64,000 bases of DNA from a virus: positions 62,001-126,000 of the IMG/VR virus record IMGVR_UViG_3300009093_000039. One strand, 5' to 3'. The notes under the pieces are model-generated. The model saw only the letters and a program-made list of their open reading frames with translations. It ran no database searches and was not told the DNA's origin. Within the stretch, counting starts at the first letter, position 1. Each line of letters starts with the position of its first letter. Below, piece by piece: positions 33,916-41,572 of this stretch. The position numbers and the translations under genes were made by a program.

Positions 33916-34685
33916 TTCAGCTCTCCACGGGTGTGCTTGTCCTTGGCCTGCTGCAGCGTGCGCTGCGGAGTTGCGCCGAAGAAGAAGTGCCCGTCGGATT
34001 TCCAGTCCATGCAGATGTTCACACGCCAGAAGACGCCGGCGCGCTGGATCTCCCTGAAGTCCGTGTCGGTCAACCAGTTCTCACGCGCGAAGGTCTCCAT
34101 GGTTCTCGGGCCCACGACTTCCTTCGTCAGCTGCGCACGCACGCAGTTGAGACCCGCCAGCCAGGAGAGCAGGTCGGCGACCACGATCTTCGGATCGCGC
34201 GGCGTGGCCTTGAAGTGCATCTGGTGTGCCGTCTGGACCATGTGCGTCGTGATCTCGGCGAAGCCCGTGCCGACCCTGTACTCGAACTTGTAGTTCTCGG
34301 GATCGCCGGTGAAGCTCATCATCGTCATCAGCGTCGAGCGATCGATCAGACCCGCCGCCGGCGCCTTGAACGTCAGACCGTTGACGTAGATGGTCGGGTT
34401 CGACAGGTTGCGACCCTCGATCCCGCCGTTGATCCACTCGCGGCTCACATCGTTCCAGGCCACGTAGACGGGCTCGAACGACCACGCGTCCGACGTGATG
34501 ACCCAGGTCCCGGACTGGCGCTTCGGGTCCGCCAGAAACGCGCCGACGGAGTGGAACCACTTGCCGTTGAAGTCCTCGGGCATGGCGATGCCGAACTGGC
34601 GCTTGATCGTGATCGGCGACTTGTGGCCGTCCTCGTTCAGCAATGCCGCCGGCAGGTTCCGCATGGGGTTGTAGTCGTGGATCAT
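33912..34685 (-). CDS. Hypothetical protein
   Basis: The 257-residue alpha/beta protein contains ITSDAWSFEPVYVAWNDV, YKFEYRVGTGFAEITTHM and DGHFFFGATPQR. No family is recognised. It overlaps genes on both sides by four bases. Confidence 0.6.
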   Translation of the reverse strand: MIHDYNPMRNLPAALLNEDGHKSPITIKRQFGIAMPEDFNGKWFHSVGAFLADPKRQSGTWVITSDAWSFEPVYVAWNDVSREWINGGIEGRNLSNPTIYVNGLTFKAPAAGLIDRSTLMTMMSFTGDPENYKFEYRVGTGFAEITTHMVQTAHQMHFKATPRDPKIVVADLLSWLAGLNCVRAQLTKEVVGPRTMETFARENWLTDTDFREIQRAGVFWRVNICMDWKSDGHFFFGATPQRTLQQAKDKHTRGELK

Positions 34686-35071
34686 TTCTTCGACTCCTCG
34701 AAGTAGTACTTGTCAGCCGCGATCACGTCGGCAGCCACGACACCGGCCACCATGAGGGTCCGCACCTGGTCCTCGACCGTAGCCGTGAACCGCGGGTCCT
34801 TGTCGTCGAGGTAGCGACGGTGCGGGATCGTGAACTCGCCATCGGGCAGGTCTTTCACCTGCATGTAGGAGGTGCCGAACATGACCCGCTTGTAGACGAC
34901 CTTGCGCAGCTCGTCCAGCTCGTGGATCGAGTAGGCCTTGCAGCCGACCGGGTTCACGTTGGCCGGCAGTCCGGTGTGGCAGCTGAAGTCCTGGAACATC
35001 TGGTCAGCGCCGCAACGCGCATTACCCACGGCGTTCTGGTAGAAGTGCTTGCACGAATCACACCTGCTCAT
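34682..35071 (-). CDS. Hypothetical protein with Cys-rich N-terminus
   Basis: The 129-residue protein begins MSRCDSCKHFYQNAVG; C4, C7, C20, C31 and C44 could hold a metal. The rest is helical and acidic. It lies directly after the ubiquitin-like gene, one base apart. The function is unknown. Confidence 0.55.
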   Translation of the reverse strand: MSRCDSCKHFYQNAVGNARCGADQMFQDFSCHTGLPANVNPVGCKAYSIHELDELRKVVYKRVMFGTSYMQVKDLPDGEFTIPHRRYLDDKDPRFTATVEDQVRTLMVAGVVAADVIAADKYYFEESKK

Positions 35072-35395
35072 CTAGCGCTCCTTGACGAAGAAGCGCTGGC
35101 CTTGGAAGACCGGCATCGACTCGCCATCGTTGAGACCCACGTCGTAGCCGCCGCGCCGGAAGGTGACGCGACCGTCGGTCATGCCGGCCAGCTTGAGGAT
35201 CTTCTCCTTCGTCATCGACGGGTTGCCGACGTTGTAGAGCTTGCCATTGACCTCGATCTGCAAGCACTTCAGGGTCCCGGCCAACGGGTCTCGTTCCTTC
35301 GGCTTGCCGAAGATGCGGTCGTAGCCCTCGGCGTACTCCTTGGTGTTGGCCTTCGTCACCAGCTCGGCGCCCGTGATGTCGTTCTTGCGGCTCAT
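35072..35395 (-). CDS. Probable ubiquitin-like (multiubiquitin-family) protein
   Basis: The 107-residue protein has a short N-terminal part with EYAEGYDRIFGKPKERD, then a domain (about 43-107) that reads like the multiubiquitin beta-grasp family: LQIEVNGKLYNV (strands 1-2), PSMTKEKILKLAGM (helix), RVTFRRGGYD, LNDGESMPVFQGQRFFV. The VNGK-helix-GE-x-x-x-V-x-x-G-x-x-FF order is the signature I recall. No Gly-Gly C-terminus is present (it ends VKER), and no E1, E2 or JAB protease is recognised nearby. The start MSRKND overlaps nothing. The fold call comes from pattern memory. Confidence 0.5.
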   Translation of the reverse strand: MSRKNDITGAELVTKANTKEYAEGYDRIFGKPKERDPLAGTLKCLQIEVNGKLYNVGNPSMTKEKILKLAGMTDGRVTFRRGGYDVGLNDGESMPVFQGQRFFVKER

Positions 35396-35429
35396 TGCCT
35401 TGTTCCTTGTATTGAGGTTGTGAAATGGT

Positions 35430-36071
35430 CTAGTCCCTGGGCGGGAGAATGCCACGACTGATCAGCGCACGCAGCGTTGCTCGGATCTCTGCTTCGCGCT
35501 TGTCGTGTGGGAACAGCATCGGTATCCGGCACCGGCCATCAACCCACAGCAGCCCCTCCCAAAGAACGAGACCGCGGCCCACGATGTTGCGAATGACGTT
35601 GAGTCCCGTGCGCCAGGCTTCATCACGTTCTGCCTCGCACTGGGGCTTCGGTACCAGCGTGAAGTGCTCTTCCTCGGTGAGAGCGTGGCGCTCGAGATCG
35701 ATGAAGCCACGCTGCAGGCCCGCTATCATGTGCGTCTCGTCGACTGAGCAGTTCAAGTAGCATCCGGCCCAGTGCTTGACGATGATCTCGTGCCAGCGCG
35801 CGATGTGCTTGTCCTTCACGTTCACGTAGTACGGGACGCAGGCTCCGTGCTTCGGTACCAACGACGTGTCGAGCTTGTTGGTGACGAAGATCACGGTCTC
35901 GAGTCGAGCCACGATCTCCTCGAACGTCGGCCTATCCGGGTACATGTTGACAGCCACATCGGGACCGTGCATGATGATGTGGCTGACCTGGGCATCGAGG
36001 TATGCCTTGGCGAACCGACCGAAGATCCGATCCCAACCTTCGCGGTACGCATCGTTGGTGTGGCTGCTCAT
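35430..36071 (-). CDS. Hypothetical protein with EGWDRIFG motif
   Basis: The 213-residue protein begins MSSHTNDAYREGWDRIFG, sharing a motif with the ubiquitin-like protein downstream (EYAEGYDRIFG). The remainder contains TVIFVTNKLDTSLVPKHG and a repeat-free helical C-terminus. The short motif is, to my memory, common at the start of unrelated small phage proteins. The function is unknown. Confidence 0.6.
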   Translation of the reverse strand: MSSHTNDAYREGWDRIFGRFAKAYLDAQVSHIIMHGPDVAVNMYPDRPTFEEIVARLETVIFVTNKLDTSLVPKHGACVPYYVNVKDKHIARWHEIIVKHWAGCYLNCSVDETHMIAGLQRGFIDLERHALTEEEHFTLVPKPQCEAERDEAWRTGLNVIRNIVGRGLVLWEGLLWVDGRCRIPMLFPHDKREAEIRATLRALISRGILPPRD

Positions 36072-36072
36072 G

Positions 36073-37209
36073 TCAGTCCTTCTTCTCGGCTGCCGGGGCC
36101 ACCACGTTCTTGATGTAGCGGTAGATCTTCTGCGAGATCAGGGCGCCGGCGTCGACCGTGAAGTCCATCGACTCGTTCTTCAGCTGGACGGCCATCTCGA
36201 GCAGCCCGGCGTAGTGACCGAGAGGGATCTTCTGGCCCTTCGTCTTCTCCCAGGCCATGCGGCACACCGGAGCCCAAATGAGCTTCGGGTGCTTCTTGCC
36301 GTTGAGGACGATCATGTTGAGCATGAAGTTCGCGGCCATCACCATCTTGTTGATGGCCTGGAAGCTGTCGCCGATGTCGAGGATCGCGAGCTGCGCCTGC
36401 GTGAACTTGCCGACGAGCGCAGACGAGAGGATCGTGGCCACGGCCGCATCGTCGTTGCCCTCGATGCTGGTCAGCACCTCCATGAGGGCTTCCTCGTCCA
36501 GCTTCTTCGGCTTCTTCTCCAGCCCCTCGTAGTACTCGGAGATGGCCTGCAGTTGGTTCGCGATCTCGCGCATGGTGCCAGCGCGCTCCACGACCTTGGT
36601 CAGGAGTTCGCTGTCCTTCATGTACGTCATCTCTTCGCCGACGACGATGCGCTTCGCCATCTTCATGAGATCGGACTGCGTGTGCGGCGGAAGGACGAAC
36701 TGCGTGCAGCGGCCGGCGATGGCCTTGCCTTCGGTCGTGGTCTGGAACTTGCCCGGGTCCATCGAGCACAGAATCCAGATGGTGTCCCTGGTGCCCGAGT
36801 CCTCGATGGGCTTCAGCAGCGCTTGCGCGGCCGGCTTGTTCGTCAGGATCGACTGCGCCTCGTCGATGACGAAGATGCGCTTGCCGCCACCCATAGGCTT
36901 GTGTCGCGAGTTCTGGATCAGCTCGCGCATGTCATCGATGGTGCGCTGCGAGCCGCCGTCGATCTCGCGGTACGTGCCGTTCCGCACCTGCTCGGCGATC
37001 GACTTGCCGTTGATGGCCGTGGCGATGCAGCGCGCCAGCGTCGTCTTGCCCGCCGATGGTGCGCCAGTCATCAGCATCGCCGACGGCCAGTTGCCCTTGG
37101 CGATGATGCCCTTGACACGGGTCACGGCCTGCTCGTGGCCGATCATCCGCTCGAAGGTCTCGGGTCGGTAGCGCGTGTGGAAAAGTGCGCTCTTCACTTC
37201 TTGCGTCAT
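36073..37209 (-). CDS. Clamp loader AAA+ subunit (gp44/RFC-like)
   Basis: The 378-residue AAA+ ATPase begins FHTRYRPETFERMIGHE, the classic clamp-loader N-terminus. Walker A GAPSAGKT lies at 49-56, Walker B FVIDEAQ (113-119) and sensor 1 near ILCSMDP. Loaders have SRC and zinc variants; here the sensor-1 region shows RCTQFVLPPH. It should open the beta-type clamp encoded at 24818. No small loader subunit is recognised. A GTAAATA element is 25 bases upstream. Confidence 0.85.
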   Translation of the reverse strand: MTQEVKSALFHTRYRPETFERMIGHEQAVTRVKGIIAKGNWPSAMLMTGAPSAGKTTLARCIATAINGKSIAEQVRNGTYREIDGGSQRTIDDMRELIQNSRHKPMGGGKRIFVIDEAQSILTNKPAAQALLKPIEDSGTRDTIWILCSMDPGKFQTTTEGKAIAGRCTQFVLPPHTQSDLMKMAKRIVVGEEMTYMKDSELLTKVVERAGTMREIANQLQAISEYYEGLEKKPKKLDEEALMEVLTSIEGNDDAAVATILSSALVGKFTQAQLAILDIGDSFQAINKMVMAANFMLNMIVLNGKKHPKLIWAPVCRMAWEKTKGQKIPLGHYAGLLEMAVQLKNESMDFTVDAGALISQKIYRYIKNVVAPAAEKKD

Positions 37210-37233
37210 GTGGTGTCCTCTGTCTTGACCTCG

Positions 37234-37479
37234 TTATTTACAGTCGACGGGCTGCCCGTTGACCAGGATCATGTTGTCCGCCACGTTGCTGCCCCTGAAG
37301 TAGTGGCTGGTCCAGACCTGGCCACCGTGACACGTGGTCTGCACGGTCGGGACAGGTGGCGGTACGTGCACATCGGGCGGCGCCGTCAGGATCTTGTCGA
37401 TCACGAAGACGAATCCCATGATGGCACAGACCACCCACAGCGTGGTGACCACATCATCGTCTTTGCTTTTGTTGCTCAT
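37234..37479 (-). CDS. Small membrane protein, tandem paralogue 2
   Basis: The 81-residue protein has a membrane segment (about 10-32) and an outer domain CHGGQVWTSHYF...MILVNGQPVDC with two Cys that could pair. It is a duplicate of the gene directly upstream. Its last codons overlap the GTAAATA element. Confidence 0.55.
   Translation of the reverse strand: MSNKSKDDDVVTTLWVVCAIMGFVFVIDKILTAPPDVHVPPPVPTVQTTCHGGQVWTSHYFRGSNVADNMILVNGQPVDCK
37235..37241 (-). promoter_or_regulatory. Candidate GTAAATA promoter element before clamp loader
   Basis: Minus-strand ACTGTAAATAACGAGG spans the stop of the small membrane gene and lies 25 bases before the clamp loader start. Confidence 0.4.
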
Positions 37480-37694
37480 CACTGCTCCACACATGGGACA
37501 GGCTTGTCGTCGACCAGGATCAGCTTGTCCTTGTGCCGTCCCTTCTTCCAGTACGTGGTCCAGAGCTGGCCATCGTAGCACTTGGAGACCACGGTGTCGT
37601 GCGGCTTGAAGAACCACCAGCCGCCGACCGCGGTCAGCACCACGAGCACGAAGGCTAGGACAGCCCACGTTTCTGCTTCGCTGCGCCTCGCCAT
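37479..37694 (-). CDS. Small membrane protein, tandem paralogue 1
   Basis: The 71-residue protein has an N-terminal membrane segment (about 10-28) and a domain CYDGQLWTTYW...LILVDDKPVPC matching the next gene in order and Cys spacing. The pair overlaps by one base. Roles are unknown; both should sit in the inner membrane with the Cys domain outside or inside. Confidence 0.55.
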   Translation of the reverse strand: MARRSEAETWAVLAFVLVVLTAVGGWWFFKPHDTVVSKCYDGQLWTTYWKKGRHKDKLILVDDKPVPCVEQ

Positions 37695-38455
37695 CACAGC
37701 ACCTTGTTCTCTCTGATCGAGTCGAGGATCTTCTCGACGGTATCGCCCTGGCCCGTGACCCGGATCAGCGTCGAGCCCTTGAGGTGGTTGTGGTCGGGAT
37801 GGATCACCGTCGAGTTGCGCTCGAGCTTCTTCCAGCGCTGCTGGTCGATCACGGGCTGCGATCGCGCGAAGTTCGCGTTGATCTGCGACTCCATGTCCTG
37901 CGCTTGCTCCCAGGACTTGCCGCTGGTCGAGTCCAGGACCTGCACGCTTTCGACGATCAGCTTCCACGACCGCGGGTCCTTGCCCGGTTGGAGGAAGGCG
38001 ATGCGCGGCGCGTTGACCTTGCGCAGGGGACCATGCTCGGCCATCCGCGTCTGGACACGAGGACGGCGCACCAGGATCGCATCGCGCTCGCCAGCTGTGG
38101 GGCCGAACAGGGTGCGGATACGACCGTGGTCGATCATGACGGCCAGGTCACCGCAGCCACGGCGCAGGTCCAGCATGTCGTCGATGGTAGTGCCGTGCAG
38201 GTAGTAGATGCCGTCGGGCATCGCCTGCTGCAGGTTCTCGGCCATCATGTAGAACTCGGCGATCGTCGGCAGCGAGTACGGACCCTTCAGGATCTCGCGC
38301 ATCTCGGCCTCGGTGACCTTGACCCGGACCGTGCGATCCATGATGAGGTAGGTCTGCTCTCCGACCGGGCCCGTGATGCCGATCAGGAGTTCAGAGTCGA
38401 GAACAGCCGGCATCGAGGGGTCGATGATCGGCTGTTGGGTTTGGTCTTCGTTCAT
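37694..38455 (-). CDS. Hypothetical protein
   Basis: The 253-residue alpha/beta protein contains SELLIGITGPVGEQTYLIMDRTVRV and GKDPRSWKLIVESVQVLD. No family is recognised. It begins a run of small genes that ends at the clamp loader. Confidence 0.6.
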   Translation of the reverse strand: MNEDQTQQPIIDPSMPAVLDSELLIGITGPVGEQTYLIMDRTVRVKVTEAEMREILKGPYSLPTIAEFYMMAENLQQAMPDGIYYLHGTTIDDMLDLRRGCGDLAVMIDHGRIRTLFGPTAGERDAILVRRPRVQTRMAEHGPLRKVNAPRIAFLQPGKDPRSWKLIVESVQVLDSTSGKSWEQAQDMESQINANFARSQPVIDQQRWKKLERNSTVIHPDHNHLKGSTLIRVTGQGDTVEKILDSIRENKVL

Positions 38456-38478
38456 GATGTCCTCTGTGTGGTGAGTGG

Positions 38479-38904
38479 TCAGCGCCTTTTAGCGTGGCGT
38501 CTGTACCAGGGTTGATTCTTCTTCGGCTCGTACTTCTTGGCGACGCGATACTCCTGCTGGATGCCTTCGTTGCCACTGAACCCGAACGTTGGCATGGTCG
38601 AGAGCGCAGTCGGGTCAAAGTTCGCAAAGCCGCCACTGAACAACGGCGTCGACTTGCCGTTCTCGTCGAACTGAATCGACACGGAGTCCGAGCCCAGCGC
38701 CGGCTGACCATCGTGGACCTCGATCCAGTCCGTCTTGGTCAGGTCGACGCCGTAGTTGTCCATGTACTCCTTGACGTGAGCCGAGGTCATGATGACCTTG
38801 AGTTTGCGTGGCTTGTAGTGCTCACGAATCCGTTGCAGCGTCTCCGGAGTCCACTTGTTGTGCGGGAGCTGGAGGAGTTCCAGCAGCGTCTTGTCGTCGT
38901 CCAT
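38479..38904 (-). CDS. Hypothetical protein
   Basis: The 141-residue protein is helical at the start, beta-rich in the middle (DWIEVHDGQPALGSDSVSIQF) and basic at the end (NQPWYRRHAKRR). It overlaps the upstream gene by 83 bases in another frame, which is unusual here; its ribosome site is weak, so a later start is possible. Confidence 0.5.
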   Translation of the reverse strand: MDDDKTLLELLQLPHNKWTPETLQRIREHYKPRKLKVIMTSAHVKEYMDNYGVDLTKTDWIEVHDGQPALGSDSVSIQFDENGKSTPLFSGGFANFDPTALSTMPTFGFSGNEGIQQEYRVAKKYEPKKNQPWYRRHAKRR

Positions 38905-39130
38905 CGAAGGCCTCGTAGTCGAAGGTGAAGGTGACGGTCACGACATGGGACATCGGCTCTGCCGTGAGATCGCCGACGGACGATGGCCATGCGCGACCGA
39001 TGACCTCGCCGCTGTCCTCGTCCACGACCGGGACGTAGTACGGCCTGGCCGCAGCCGCGTTCCGGCACCAGTTGTCCATGAAGGGCTTGACCGCGCGCTC
39101 GGCGGCGCCTTCAAATCTTTTCGTCGCCAT
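38822..39130 (-). CDS. Hypothetical protein
   Basis: The 102-residue protein has an ordered part (ARPYYVPVVDEDSGEVIGRAWP and HVVTVTFTFDYEAF) and a low-complexity tail that lies over the start of the next gene. It overlaps the upstream gene by 20 bases. No family is recognised. Confidence 0.5.
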   Translation of the reverse strand: MATKRFEGAAERAVKPFMDNWCRNAAAARPYYVPVVDEDSGEVIGRAWPSSVGDLTAEPMSHVVTVTFTFDYEAFDGRRQDAAGTPPAPAQQVDSGDAATDS

Positions 39131-39452
39131 CGCCGGCCTCCTGCATCATGCCGCGCCACACGGCCTCGAACTCGACGATGAGCTCGAGCGTCAGGACCTG
39201 GCCCTCGTGGCGGTTGAGCCAGTCGACGACGACATCGGACAGCGGCGTCATCTTGTCGAACCAGTCGAACGCGGTCTTCGACCACTTCTTCCCGTTCGGC
39301 CCCACGTAGTTGATGGTGACCGGGTACTGATCCTGGCGGTCGCTCAGGTTCGTGACATCGATGACCTTGTAGATGTTGCCATTCCTGTGCTTCCAGTACG
39401 AGTTCTGCCGTGGCAGCGTCTGGAGCCCCTTGTTCGTCATCACCTGGATCAT
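39111..39452 (-). CDS. Hypothetical protein
   Basis: The 113-residue protein contains YWKHRNGNIYKVIDVTN and YPVTINYVGPNGKKWSK, which recall short DUF1653-like beta-barrel domains found in phages, followed by a helical end. The likeness is weak. Confidence 0.55.
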   Translation of the reverse strand: MIQVMTNKGLQTLPRQNSYWKHRNGNIYKVIDVTNLSDRQDQYPVTINYVGPNGKKWSKTAFDWFDKMTPLSDVVVDWLNRHEGQVLTLELIVEFEAVWRGMMQEAGDGDEKI

Positions 39453-39880
39453 GCTGCCTCCTTGCTCGGGAGACGAATCGCGGCCACCGCCGTCGAGATG
39501 TGGAAGTCGACCGTTGAGTCGTTGATCGGAGCCACGACCCAGCCACGATGCCAGAGCCGCAGGTCCGGATCAGAGCCCGCACCTTGGAGCATCTTCTCGA
39601 CGACCACGGCTTCGGCCTCGACCATGAACGGCTCGACTTCAGCGACCGTCATGTTGCTGCTCGTGAAGCGCAGCATGATCGAGTACTCGCCGATGGTGTC
39701 ACCGGGCTTGAAGGCACGCATCTTGACCGCATCGCTGCGATGGAACTCGATGCCCGTCGTGGCTTCGCCTTCGTAGGTCGGCTTGGAGCCCGACGCTTGG
39801 AAGTAGTAGAGTCGGCCGCCGAACGGGGCGTGCGCCTTGGCCACAGCCTTCAGCTGCTCGAAAAGTGTGAGGTCGGTCAT
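39449..39880 (-). CDS. Hypothetical protein, paralogue of the 31790 gene
   Basis: The 143-residue protein shares its C-terminal RLWHRGW...TAVAAIRL pattern with the protein at 31790. The N-terminal half differs (GGRLYYFQASGSKPTYEGEA). The function is unknown. Confidence 0.6.
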   Translation of the reverse strand: MTDLTLFEQLKAVAKAHAPFGGRLYYFQASGSKPTYEGEATTGIEFHRSDAVKMRAFKPGDTIGEYSIMLRFTSSNMTVAEVEPFMVEAEAVVVEKMLQGAGSDPDLRLWHRGWVVAPINDSTVDFHISTAVAAIRLPSKEAA

Positions 39881-39881
39881 G

Positions 39882-40097
39882 TCAGTCGTCCTTCTTGCTC
39901 TTGGCGTACTTCGCCACTTCGTTGTCGATGCACTTCTTGACGCGCTTGGTCACCTGCTTGTAGAGCTCGAACTCGCAGGTCTCGATGTCGTCGTCAGGTT
40001 CCAGGTCGGCCGCTTCTTCGATCGTGACCTGCACGGGTTCGAAGCGATCCACCTGCACGGTGCGGCTCACCGTCACCTTGATGCTCTTGATTCTCAT
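39882..40097 (-). CDS. Small conserved phage protein
   Basis: The 71-residue protein has the pattern VTVSRTVQVDRFEPVQVTIE, acidic turn, helix YKQVTKRVKKCIDNEV, which I recall in many phages as a small uncharacterised family. It overlaps the upstream gene by four bases. Confidence 0.6.
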   Translation of the reverse strand: MRIKSIKVTVSRTVQVDRFEPVQVTIEEAADLEPDDDIETCEFELYKQVTKRVKKCIDNEVAKYAKSKKDD

Positions 40098-40312
40098 GGT
40101 TTCTCCACGTTGGAAATCGAACTGTCCCTCTCGACCTGGAGGATGAAGTGCAACTCGTCGCCACGGTCGTCACCACGTTTTGCGATGATACGCATGGCCT
40201 CTGCTCGGAGACGCTCCAGAGCCTCATCCACAGCCCCGGCTGCCGTCTTGTTGCGGCGGCACACGTCACTAACGATTGCGTGCTTGGCAGTGATCTGAAC
40301 GCGCTTGGTCAT
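40094..40312 (-). CDS. Hypothetical protein
   Basis: The 72-residue, mostly helical protein starts MTKRVQITAKHAIVSDVC. Longer in-frame starts lie inside the upstream gene. The function is unknown. Confidence 0.5.
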   Translation of the reverse strand: MTKRVQITAKHAIVSDVCRRNKTAAGAVDEALERLRAEAMRIIAKRGDDRGDELHFILQVERDSSISNVEKP

Positions 40313-40674
40313 GTGATGCGTCCTTCGCGGTTGTTGAACTGGTTGAACAGCGCAGCCTTGTACTGTGCTTCCTTGTTGAGCGGCCGACGCTCCGTGTTCG
40401 CGGTTGCGACCTCGATGTTGTGCAGCAGCGCCTCGATGAAGACGATGGCCAGGCAGTGATCGAGACTGACTCGACCCAGGGTCGTCATCTCGTTCTCGAC
40501 CATGTACTGGAGGTTGCGGAGCTTGGTCCGATTCAGCGGAGTCGCTGTCAGACCCAGGAAGTCCTGGGCCCGCGTCAGCCACGTCGTCTGCGGCGCTTCC
40601 GGCTCATTGAATGGACTCGCCGTCTGCGTCATCAGTGGCATGTGCAGTCGGCCGTTGTGGTTCATGTCATTCAT
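40309..40674 (-). CDS. Hypothetical helical protein
   Basis: The 121-residue protein has a flexible first 30 residues and a helical remainder (RTKLRNLQYMVENEMTTLG, LDHCLAIVFIEALLHNIEV). No family is recognised. Confidence 0.55.
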   Translation of the reverse strand: MNDMNHNGRLHMPLMTQTASPFNEPEAPQTTWLTRAQDFLGLTATPLNRTKLRNLQYMVENEMTTLGRVSLDHCLAIVFIEALLHNIEVATANTERRPLNKEAQYKAALFNQFNNREGRIT

Positions 40675-41348
40675 TGCGCGATACTCCCGTTCTTGAGCAT
40701 CATGCGATCCAGGAACCGCACGAGCGTCACGACTTCTTCAGGGCTGTAGTTCTCGGTGCGGCCACGGCGTTCGATCGTCAGCGAGCCGTCGCTGAAGATG
40801 CCGACCTTCATGTCGGTAGCCGCGACCGGAACCTTCATCATCTTCGTCTTCTCCCTGGCAGGAGGCACACCCTCGGTCATGATCTTGTCGCGCATCTCCA
40901 TGACGGGCGAGCGCTCTTCGTCGTCGAGGATTCGCGGGTCGGCGAACTTCTTGGTCAGCGACGACTCCTCAGGCTTGCCTTGCGGCGGGCCCGGATTGAA
41001 GCCCGAACCCATGACCTGGCCGACGACGATCTGTGCCGCACCCTCGTGACCGTTCGTCGCCTTGGGCACGTAGTCGAGCTCGGGCATCTTCGCGGGACGA
41101 TGACGCTCGATGTACTCCTGAGGCGGGCTCTTGTGGCCGCGCTTGTAGAAGTACTTGTAGCCGACCTTCGTCCTGAGCATGTAGCCAGCCATGACACAGC
41201 GATCACCGCTGTTGATGATGTCGGCACTGCTCACACCTGTAGCCTCGGAGATCGTGGCCGAACCGACCTCCGCATCCTCGGGAATCAGATGCAGGTAGGA
41301 GATGATCTTCGCAGCGCTCGTGCCTACGCCAGGGAGATAGTCACTCAT
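40671..41348 (-). CDS. Hypothetical protein with possible winged-helix N-terminus
   Basis: The 225-residue protein starts MSDYLPGVGTS. Residues about 10-62 could form a winged helix (AAKIISYLHLIPEDAEVGSA, SEATGVSSADIIN, YKYFYKRG). The C-terminal half is Lys/Met-rich and ends in a helical segment. A DNA-binding regulator is one guess. Confidence 0.5.
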   Translation of the reverse strand: MSDYLPGVGTSAAKIISYLHLIPEDAEVGSATISEATGVSSADIINSGDRCVMAGYMLRTKVGYKYFYKRGHKSPPQEYIERHRPAKMPELDYVPKATNGHEGAAQIVVGQVMGSGFNPGPPQGKPEESSLTKKFADPRILDDEERSPVMEMRDKIMTEGVPPAREKTKMMKVPVAATDMKVGIFSDGSLTIERRGRTENYSPEEVVTLVRFLDRMMLKNGSIAQ

Positions 41349-41572
41349 TCGTTCACCTTCTTGAGAATGCGATCGTCTTCCGGCGTCGCTTGTCTGCGGC
41401 CTCGCCGCTCTCGTGCTCGTTCGACGTATGCCTGTGCGAGAGTCATACATCGACCGAACGTTGTCGTTCCAAACTTGTTGAGTTCGTCGTGCAACTCCTT
41501 CTCCAACCTGACGCAGCGCTCCTCCGCGCGGTCAAGGGAGCGCCGCATGTACGGGGGCCTGCCGTCAGACAT
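41345..41572 (-). CDS. Small helical protein
   Basis: The 75-residue, highly charged protein (RSLDRAEERCVRLEKELHDE) is predicted to be coiled coil. It overlaps the nuclease gene by eight bases. The function is unknown. Confidence 0.5.
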   Translation of the reverse strand: MSDGRPPYMRRSLDRAEERCVRLEKELHDELNKFGTTTFGRCMTLAQAYVERARERRGRRQATPEDDRILKKVNE

